A DNA stretch of 64,000 bases from assembly GCA_033398695.1 (NCBI GenBank), contig JAWKAU010000224.1, positions 1 through 64,000 of the forward strand, in the 5' to 3' direction. The translations under genes and the position numbers were made by a program. Shown here in pieces: positions 56,092-64,000 of the stretch (position 1 is the stretch's first letter; every line of letters starts with the position of its first letter). Source of the DNA: Orobanche coerulescens. Lineage: Eukaryota; Streptophyta; Magnoliopsida; Lamiales; Orobanchaceae. Below the pieces are notes generated by a model. It saw only the letters and a list, made by a program, of their open reading frames with translations. It was not told the origin of the DNA and searched no databases.

Positions 56092-59000
56092 TGTAATACC
56101 CGCAATTTCGAGTCCCAGTAATTTTCATTTTTCGGTGGAGGTCCGTTTCGACGACTCGCTTAGGACCGTTTCGTCATTCTAGGAATGTTTTGTTCTGCAC
56201 TTTTTGACATCCGAGTTCGTTTCGGTGTCGTTTTGTTGAGTTCCGTGTTCTTTAGCGACTTTTCCGCGTACGAGTTCGACTTTGTTAGATCACCGTTAAT
56301 TTTTGGAAACTCCAAAAATTCTGACTCTTTGCAATATTATAAAGCATCGAGTTAGCTTTCCAATGGTTCAAACGGTGAGTCAATCGGAGTCCAGATGAGA
56401 GAGTTATGGTCGATATAGCTAAGTCACTCTCATTTTCCCAGATTTGGCCGAGCGGCACTGCAGTGTGCGCGGCACAAGGATTGTGCGCCGCGGCACACAG
56501 TCAAGCCGCGGCACACTTGTCCGGCCGCGCACACCCGTGGCACTGCCGGCTAAAACCTCTGTCTGCGCGTGCTCCGAAGGTCCCAGCAGTTGCCGCGGCA
56601 CATGCCGAGTCCGAGCCGCGGCACACTCCGAATGAGCCGCGGCACAACGAGCGGTCACCGACCACCGGGCGCAATTTTTGGCCTCAGTGCCGCGGCACAG
56701 TTTAGCTGAGCCGCGGCACACAATGCGGTCAGCGTTATAACTGTGTGTTTTCAGCGAGATTCGCACATTTTTTTTTCCTCCCTTCCACCGTGCGCGAGAG
56801 AGAGAGGGTTGAGAGGGGGATTTCTTCTCCATCCACCCTTTTGATTGTGTGTTTTTCTTCATCTTCCTTCGATCGTGTAGCTCTGATTGTGGATCTAGCA
56901 CGTGTTCTTCGGATTATAGGGTTTGTATCTTCAAGAGGTAAGATCTGTTATACCCTAGTATGTATTTGGGGAGGGTTTGGTCGTGATCTTGTCTTTTAAT
57001 CCGAATTAACCGATGTTGTTATTAGATTTTGATAGTATACTCGTGACCCTTGGTTCCCTTGTTATGGATGGGATGAAATCCCGTTAATTCACCGTTAACC
57101 GATTTCAATTCCCTGCGCACTCTTGGTGTTCGATAAATTTTCCCAACGGGTAGAACTAGGAGGAATTTCTCCGTATTCATGATGTGGGATTGATTGTATA
57201 TCATTATTGTGCTAGGGTCGGATTTGAGAGGATTGTTCGGACCGAAACCTATTCCTTCGTCGTCTCCTTCGCGTCGTATTACCAAGGCAAGTACCTCGAT
57301 ATACGAATTGTAACTGCGTGAAATCATTGTTGTCGAAGTGTATGAGTTTATATGGATGTATATATATGTATGTGTATATATATATATATATGTTTATATA
57401 TAGTTACATGTTAAATATATGTATGTATATACGTATATTAATATATATGTTTATGTCGGTGATCGACGAGTGTTGAATTCTAACATTAGTTGACGTACTC
57501 AACTTGGATTGATGGGCGAACTATAGTTATTCATATAATATAGTAAGGTTATATATATATATCTATATATCTATATATATAAATGTATATATATTCGGTT
57601 GAGTCGCAATATAGAGATATATGTGCGGTGTTGATTGAGTTTGATTGATAACGTGCGTGTTATTGTTTATTTGTGTGGTTATGGACTGGCGGAGAAATTG
57701 TGTGACTTGATGTACCGAGTTGAAAATTGTTGTGACGTTTGTCCGTGTGCTTGATGTTTGAACAATGTGGATACTTGTTGTGAGAAACGTCATATCCGGG
57801 AACCTCTGAGGGCGGGGCGTGCACTCCGGCCTGGTGTATGCTGCAATGTGCGGCTCCATATGGGTGGTGAACGCCGATGTCACCTAATGCGCGTGCAAGG
57901 GGCGGCTCTTGCGGGAGTGACGCCGGTGCGGTGACATGCTCAAGGAGCGGCCAACATGATGGAAGTGAACGCCGGTACACAGGTGCGCAAGGGAGGCGCC
58001 TGGCAGGCTTATTGGTTACGGGTATTTGAGTGATAGCTGAGACCCCGTTACCGAACGATGTTCGTATCTCAAATTCTTTCAACTCACTTTTAAATGTTTG
58101 TCGTGATGCAGACCGCAATTCGTGTTTTTGAAAGCCTGTTTCAAATTGTTTTTAAAGCGTGGGTATCAGGGTTAATTAACCAAGGAGGTTTGACGAAATC
58201 TCCGAGGGTTAATTAATCGGGGGTCTTGAGCAGGATATGTCGAATGAGAGATTGTGCCTTTGATTGTATTGTGGTGCCATTCATTGTATTGGGTCGAGGA
58301 CCCTGTGGAATGTTGAGATGATTGAATTCGTGATGATGTTATTTGGAATGGGTCTAGAACCCGTGAGATGTTGTAATGATTTCGTTTGTGACGGTGTTCT
58401 ATAAATTGGGTCGAACCCGAATAAGATGACTTGGTTTTCGTGTAATCGTTTTCCATATGTTGGGTCAAGGACCCGAGAGCTTTTGAAATTATTTCCAAAA
58501 GTATTCCCATTGGATTTTAAAAACCCCTAGACGGCCCGAGTCAGTAATAATGTTGCAAACTATCTTATCAAAATACTTTTTCCTTTTTACAAAAGGGATC
58601 TTCCTGACTTCTTGGGCTCGTTTAAAGTTCATTAATGTTATTTTCGGTAAAGAGAATATGACTATGTGATTACCTTTCACCTTGTGTATGTGAGTGTTAT
58701 TCTGTGCTGACTGTGGGAATGTATGGTTTGTGTTAAGGCTTCACGGCGCTTGAATTTTGTGTTGTTACTGTTCGTATATCTTGTATATTATGTACTTGCA
58801 CTAGCAAAATTCCAGTTTGCTAACCCCCGAGTTTTCGGGGGGTGGGTGCCTATTATGCGCTCAGGTTTTGGCAGCTCGGGAGCAGTCACGGGATTGGCTT
58901 GGAAGAAGATGGAAGACGACAATGCTAATCACACGAGAGTCAGAGTCTTTCCTTTTGTTTTCACTTTGGTCGGCATTCCCCTTGTTGGTCGAGTATTCAC

Positions 59001-59252
59001 CCTTGCATGGGTGTAGTTTTCATTTATTAAATTCAGTTGTCATTCTTTTTCTATATTGCAGTCTATTCTTTTCATTGTGAGGTGAGTTCCTTTAGTTCCG
59101 AATTGTTTAATGACCTTGTCGGTCCGCTTTGTAATTAGATTGACCCCGGTCGGTTAATCATTTAAGTAGTCTATTGGAGTGTAGCCTGGTAGATCCTTGT
59201 GAGAAGGGTCTACGGCGTGTGATATTCCCGGACGTATTCTGGGGGTGTTACA
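56092..59252 (+). repeat. 5' LTR (3,161 bp) of the LARD-like element
   Basis: Starts TGTAATACCCGCAATTTC, ends GGGGGTGTTACA. Contains a GCCGCGGCACA-rich patch (about 56450-56730), a purine-rich GAGAGAGAGAGGG leader and a donor-like AGAGGTAAGATC near 56934-56945. TA-rich repeats lie at 57360-57600. ORFs in it recur in the 3' LTR only because the LTRs are near-identical; none shows a protein motif. Confidence 0.92.
56450..56730 (+). repeat. GCCGCGGCACA repeat patch in the 5' LTR
   Basis: At least six near-copies of the GC-rich palindromic motif GCCGCGGCAC(A), the part of the LTR that differs most between the two LTRs (compare 61865-62150). Confidence 0.8.
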
Positions 59253-59256
59253 TTTA

Positions 59257-59268
59257 TGGTATCGGAGC
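59257..59268 (+). other. Primer-binding site
   Basis: TGGTATCGGAGC, one base from the usual initiator-tRNA-Met complement TGGTATCAGAGC, 4 bp after the 5' LTR. Confidence 0.8.
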
Positions 59269-60280
59269 TTAGGTTTGCGAAAAACCTAGGCCGTTGGGTC
59301 AAGTCCATGTCTTGTGTAAGTCGCGCGCATCAGAGTTGTGGTTAGTATCGTGGTTCCGACATCATCTTCCGGCAATCCGTGATGGTAAGCCTCCCGATCG
59401 TAAGTCCCCTTATATACGTATTTGATCATAACGTGCTAATATGTTTAATGTGAACTAGGAATTTGAAACTTGTCGGTGATATTATTGTTTTAAGATATAA
59501 CATGCGTATGCGGTCCGAGTAAAAATGGTTATGTAATATGCTTCGGAAGTCGAGCATATTTATTTGTTCTTGCACTTTATTAGAATAAATTTATGAATGT
59601 TAAATTTATCCGTTGCGTGAATATTTTGAGATGGCTCTTGGTGTCTTGCAAACCGAGTTTTGATATTTTGATTTTGCACGTTTTGATTTTATTATTATGA
59701 TGGTATTTGATATTTTATAAATGACTTTTTTGAGTATTTGAGAATATTACCGACATCGGCCTTTTTGGCATTTTGAACATTTTCTTAAATGATTTTTAGC
59801 CCGGTGGGTTCGATGACGGGGCCCAGCGTGTAGTATCACGAATATTTTAAAGTGGTGCTTTGAAATTTTCTAACGTTGTGGAAAGCCATGATTTAATGTC
59901 GTTATGTCAATTCGTCACGTATCTCAGTGGAAAATTCTTTCAAAATAAACGTTTTGGTAGGAGAGGGTAGATTTTCAAAATTGTGGTATTTGGGACTCAA
60001 CACTTTTGAAATACTTCAAATTAGTTACAATTCATTTCCAATTTTCTTTTATACATCACTCGAAAATAAATTTTAGAGTCGTTGTATAAACTTCCTCTTC
60101 TGAAATAAAGGACAGTATTTACAAGCTTTGGGCGTAACGTGACTCGCTCTCTTTTTCAAAAATTTGTTTTCATTAAGCACATATATATAATGATCATCCT
60201 AGTCGAAGGACCGGAGTTAACTTCATAAAACTCTATGCTTTACGATATTACCGTTATTCTATAGATGTTAACTAAACCTT
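59269..60280. other. LARD interior, left part, no ORF
   Basis: No coding sequence recognised; the position where the main Gag domain would be expected is non-coding. Confidence 0.5.
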
Positions 60281-60910
60281 GTGTTGATAAGGGTGGTATA
60301 CTGTACGACTGATTATTTGATAATGCTGAATGGTACTATCTGTATTAGTATGTCGAGCCTTGGCGGACGTAAGTGTGATGACGGAAGTGGAAACGACAAG
60401 GTGGTTCGTACGACAACTATCCATGCTACGGTGAAGGAGTATCAAGATAAATCGATATCTTATGAAATCTCCTCAGTGGTCGAGCCCTCGAGCGAAGCCA
60501 AGAGACGGAGGACATCTGGGAAATTTTTGGTCGGCGAAGAGCCTAAGGCTCCCAAACCCCCACGTCGTTCGAACGCGTCGTCTTCGCGATCAGGAGTGAG
60601 CGCTTGGAATCCCAAGCCAGCATCGGTGACTCTCGGTAAGAAGGGAGGGTGCTTCAACTGCAATCGTCAGGGACATGTTCGTGTAAATTGTCCCTTTCCA
60701 CTCTTGACTTGTTACCGGTGCGGGTGTGAAGGTCATCGGGAGAAGCATTGTGAGATAATTTCGAATCGGCAAGGAATGCTACCTTATCAAGTGACAGAGC
60801 AAGTGACTGGAGACTGTCGCGAAACCCTATGTTTCCTTCTGAAGAGCCTAACATGGGAGGATGAATATTTTGCAATATGTCCTAATCATTGCTGTTTTGA
60901 ACAATCGTGA
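60281..60910 (+). CDS. Gag-like C-terminal fragment with two zinc knuckles
   Basis: Open frame of 209 codons; the true start is uncertain (Met codons near 60350 fit better than the first). From about residue 70 it has a basic, Ser/Pro-rich stretch (EPKAPKPPRRSNASSSRSG). Two complete C-x2-C-x4-H-x4-C knuckles follow, CFNCNRQGHVRVNC and CYRCGCEGHREKHC. These are the nucleocapsid-type RNA-binding part of a Ty3/gypsy Gag. The main Gag domain and all of pol are missing. The C-terminal 60 residues are not typical Gag and may be read-through. It could be a remnant or a short product of a non-autonomous element. Confidence 0.6.
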   Translation: MLIRVVYCTTDYLIMLNGTICISMSSLGGRKCDDGSGNDKVVRTTTIHATVKEYQDKSISYEISSVVEPSSEAKRRRTSGKFLVGEEPKAPKPPRRSNASSSRSGVSAWNPKPASVTLGKKGGCFNCNRQGHVRVNCPFPLLTCYRCGCEGHREKHCEIISNRQGMLPYQVTEQVTGDCRETLCFLLKSLTWEDEYFAICPNHCCFEQS

Positions 60911-61490
60911 CTTTGATCGTTCTTCATTTCATTGCTCTATGTTTCCAACTCTTGTTGTTCTAAGTTTGGGATCGAAATATCTTTTAGTATGGGGGAGTGT
61001 ATTACCCGTACTTTCCTTGGTATTTTCGGTATTGTGTGATTTTTCATTGTTGGTAATTCAATTATGATCCTCTCGACGATTTTAAGCTATCTTGTTCTAC
61101 CTAGCCTGCCGTCCTCCGAACGAATTTCGGAGCTGTTTTGTTAAAACCCGTGGATTATTGTGGTCTTCCCATATCTGAACTTAATTCTTGCAAATTTTGT
61201 TCGGAACTATTATTCCCACGCGTGCAATTGACACTTAGGATGTGTTATGAACTTGGATTGCGGTTGGTCGAGCTCGAAAGATGGTTTCAGGACATCTGAG
61301 CCGTCTTGTGGTTTTCTTAACTCTTGGAGTTATTGTCTCGAAATTCATACTCCTCCACCTCGACTTATCGTGTTCACTTACATTTTTAGAACCTCGCATT
61401 CGCGCATTGCTCATGATGATGTGGGGCTGAGCAAGTAGTTATTTCCTTGATTGTTCCGCCGCTCTCTATTTTAAGTTTCGGGACGAAACT
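60911..61490. other. LARD interior, right part, no ORF
   Basis: No coding sequence. Contains GGGGGAGTGTATTACCCGTAC near 60990, similar to the polypurine/LTR start, possibly a decayed earlier junction. The end TTCGGGACGAAAC matches the usual region before chromovirus 3' LTRs. Confidence 0.5.
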
Positions 61491-61492
61491 TT

Positions 61493-61509
61493 TTTTTTGG
61501 AGGGTAGAA
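61493..61509 (+). other. Polypurine tract
   Basis: TTTTTTTGGAGGGTAGAA directly before the 3' LTR TGTAATACCC. Confidence 0.75.
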
Positions 61510-64000
61510 TGTAATACCCGCAATTTCGAGTCCCAGTAATTTTCATTTTTCGGTGGAGGTCCGTTTCGACGACTCGCTTAGGACCGTTTCGTCATTCTAG
61601 GAATGTTTTGTTCTGCACTTTTTGACATCCGAGTTCGTTTCGGTGTCGTTTTGTTGAGTTCCGTGTTCTTTAGCGACTTTTCCGCGTACGAGTTCGACTT
61701 TGTTAGATCACCGTTAATTTTTGGAAACTCCAAAAATTCTGACTCTTTGCAATATTATAAAGCATCGAGTTAGCTTTCCAATGGTTCAAACGGTGAGTCA
61801 ATCGGAGTCCAGATGAGGGAGTTATGGTCGATATAGCTAAGTCACTCTCATTTTCCCAGATTTGGCCGAGCAGCCTGTACCGTGTGCCGCGGCACAAGGA
61901 TTGTGCGCCGCGGCACACAGCCGAGTCAGTGCCACGGCACACTTGTCCGGGCCGCGGCACACCCGTGTGGCACCTGCCGGCTAAAACCTCTCACAGCGTG
62001 CCCGCAACCCGGCGATCTGCCGCACATGCCGAGTCCGAGCTGCAGACACTCCGAATGAGCCGCGGCACAACGAGCGGCCACCACCACCGGCGCAATTTTT
62101 GGCCTCAGGTTGCGGCACGCTTTAGTGAGCCGCGGCACAATGCGGCGTTATAAGCGTGTGTTTTCAGCGAGATTCGCACATTTTTTTCCTCCCTTCCACC
62201 GTGCGCGAGAGAGAGAGGTTGAGGGGGATTTCTTCTCCATCCACCCTTTTGATTGTGTGTTTTTCTTCATCTTCCTTCGATCGTGTAGCTCGGATTGTGG
62301 ATCTAGCACGTGTTCTTCGGATTATAGGGTTTGTATCTTCAAGAGGTAAGATCTGTTATACCCTAGTATGTATTTGGGGAGGGTTTGGTCGTGATCTTGT
62401 CTTTTAATCCGAATTAACCGATGTTGTTATTAGATTTTGATAGTATACTCGTGACCCTTGGTTCCCTTGTTATGGATGGGATGAAATCCCGTTAATTCAC
62501 CGTTAACCGATTTCAATTCCCTGCGCACTCTTGGTGTTCGATAAATTTTCCCAACGGGTAGAACTAGGAGGAATTTCTTCGTATTCATGATGTGGGATTG
62601 ATTGTATATCATTATTGTGCTAGGGTCGGATTTGAGAGGATTGTTCGGACCGAAACCTATTCCTTCGTCGTCTCCTTCGCGTCGTATTACCAAGGCAAGT
62701 ACCTCGATATACGAATTGTAACTGCGTGAAATCATTGTTGTCGAAGTGTATGAGTTTATATGGATGTATATATATGTATGTGTATATATATATATATATA
62801 TATGTGTGTTTATATATAGTTACATGTTAAATATATGTATGTATATACGTATATTAATATATATGTTTATGTCGGTGATCGACGAGTGTTGAATTCTAAC
62901 ATTAGTTGACGTACTCAACTTGGATTGATGGGCGAACTATAGTTATTCATATAATATAGTAAGGTTATATATATATATCTATATATCTATATATATAAAT
63001 GTATATATATTCGGTTGAGTCGCAATATAGAGATATATGTGCGGTGTTGATTGAGTTTGATTGATAACGTGCGTGTTATTGTTTATTTGTGTGGTTATGT
63101 ACTGGCGGAGAAATTGTGTGACTTGATGTACCGAGTTGAAAATTGTTGTGACGTTTGTCCGTGTGCTTGATGTTTGAACAATGTGGATACTTGTTGTGAG
63201 AAACATCATATCCGGGAACCTCTGAGGGCGGGGCGTGCACTCCGGCCTGGTGTATGCTGCAATGTGCGGCTCCATATGGGTGGTGAACGCCGATGTCACC
63301 TAATGCGCGTGCAAGGGGCGGCTCTTGCGGGAGTGACGCCGGTGCGGTGACATGCTCAAGGAGCGGCCAACATGATGGAAGTGAACGCCGGTACACAGGT
63401 GCGCAAGGGAGGCGCCTGGCAGGCTTATTGGTTACGGGTATTTGAGTGATAGCTGAGACCCCGTTACCGAACGATGTTCGTATCTCAAATTCTTTCAACT
63501 CACTTTTAAATGTTTGTCGTGATGCAGACCGCAATTCGTGTTTTTGAAAGCCTGTTTCAAATTGTTTTTAAAGCGTGGGTATCAGGGTTAATTAACCAAG
63601 GAGGTTTGACGAAATCTCCGAGGGTTAATTAATCGGGGGTCTTGAGCAGGATATGTCGAATGAGAGATTGTGCCTTTGATTGTATTGTGGTGCCATTCTG
63701 TGTATTGGGTCGAGGACCCTGTGGAATGTTGAGATGATTGAATTCGTGATGATGTTATTTGGAATGGGTCTAGAACCCTGTGAGATGTTGTAATGATTTC
63801 GTTTGTGACGGTGTTCTATAAATTGGGTCGAGAACCCCGAATAAGATGACTTGGTTTTCGTGTAATCGTTTTCCATATGTTGGGTCAAGGACCCGAGAGC
63901 TTTTGAAATTATTTCCAAAAGTATTCCCATTGGATTTTAAAAACCCCTAGACGGCCCGAGTCAGTAATAATGTTGCAAACTATCTTATCAAAATACTTTT
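61510..64000 (+). repeat. 3' LTR of the LARD-like element (cut by window edge)
   Basis: 2,491 bp visible, aligned base for base with 56092 onward except small indels, most of them in the GCCGCGGCACA patch and TA repeats. Confidence 0.92.

Larger units (their letters stand above)
56092..64000 (+). mobile_element. LARD-like Ty3/gypsy derivative with very long LTRs
   Basis: 5' LTR 56092-59252 (TGTAATACCC...GGGTGTTACA), primer site, 2.26-kb interior, polypurine tract and 3' LTR from 61510 to beyond the window. The interior carries only a Gag-like zinc-knuckle ORF, no protease, RT or integrase. LTRs longer than the interior and lack of pol fit large retrotransposon derivatives (LARDs). The two LTRs are almost identical over the 2.5 kb that can be compared, so the insertion is recent relative to its neighbours. 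The right target duplication lies outside the window. Confidence 0.88.

Noticed and set aside
57563..58510. Repeated minus-strand ORFs (106, 152 and 112 codons) that recur at 62979-63930
   Set aside because: They recur because they lie in two near-identical LTRs; no protein domain, and one version differs by a frame-changing indel.

Overview
This is nuclear DNA from a flowering plant, almost certainly a eudicot. The evidence is a PINOID-type AGCVIII kinase gene with its conserved single intron, an F-box/LRR gene tail, plant Ty1/copia and Ty3/gypsy retroelements, Stowaway, hAT, Mutator and PIF/Harbinger-type elements, and low-GC spacers rich in (TA)n. Only two host genes are visible: the 3' end of an F-box/LRR gene (about 2656-3295, +) and an apparently intact PINOID (PID) orthologue (29498-32563, -, two exons, 436 codons). 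Everything else recognisable is mobile DNA or its remains.

Layout. 1-1370: end of a chromodomain-type Ty3/gypsy pol, its polypurine tract and a partial 3' LTR. 2093-2308: a LINE scrap. 2656-3423: F-box/LRR gene end. 4166-4929: a Mutator-like MITE with a Stowaway MITE inside it. 5098-10129: three related PIF/Harbinger-like elements; two carry only a broken Myb/trihelix-like ORF1 and none carries a transposase. 10501-16082: a LINE 3' fragment, two Stowaways, hAT MITEs and a small MITE. 16083-18356: a Mutator-like element that contains a second member of its own family; both are built around CCAGAAAATA/TTTTCGAAAA arrays. 18246-21510: a 1.63-kb tandem duplication with a promoter-like minus-strand module in each copy. 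22628-29031: a Mutator-type MITE, hAT MITEs, a tRNA-like SINE, and a 3.3-kb TIR element (24649-27991) enclosing a decayed reverse transcriptase whose C-terminus looks like an R2-type restriction-like endonuclease. 29396-33000: the PID locus. 33426-34565: a foldback-like element.

35661 to the right edge is a retrotransposon nest. A complete but decayed copia element (35661-43881, -, TSD GTCGG) has a hAT element in its 5' LTR. It sits beside or inside the 3' LTR of an older copia (about 43887-56091, -), which is split by a rearranged Tat-type gypsy (45985-53013, TSD ATGCC) and a solo LTR (53443-54384, TSD ACTCT). The right end is a LARD-like gypsy derivative with 3.16-kb LTRs (5' LTR 56092-59252; 3' LTR from 61510, cut by the window edge) and a 2.3-kb interior with only a zinc-knuckle Gag fragment.

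Many element boundaries are fixed by target-site duplications read directly in the sequence, so the order of insertion can be inferred. The main candidate for something unusual is the reverse transcriptase with the C-terminal CCHC plus P-A-D-x14-D module, because flowering-plant non-LTR elements are normally L1 or RTE types with an APE endonuclease. No database search was possible; family assignments rest on motifs and layout.
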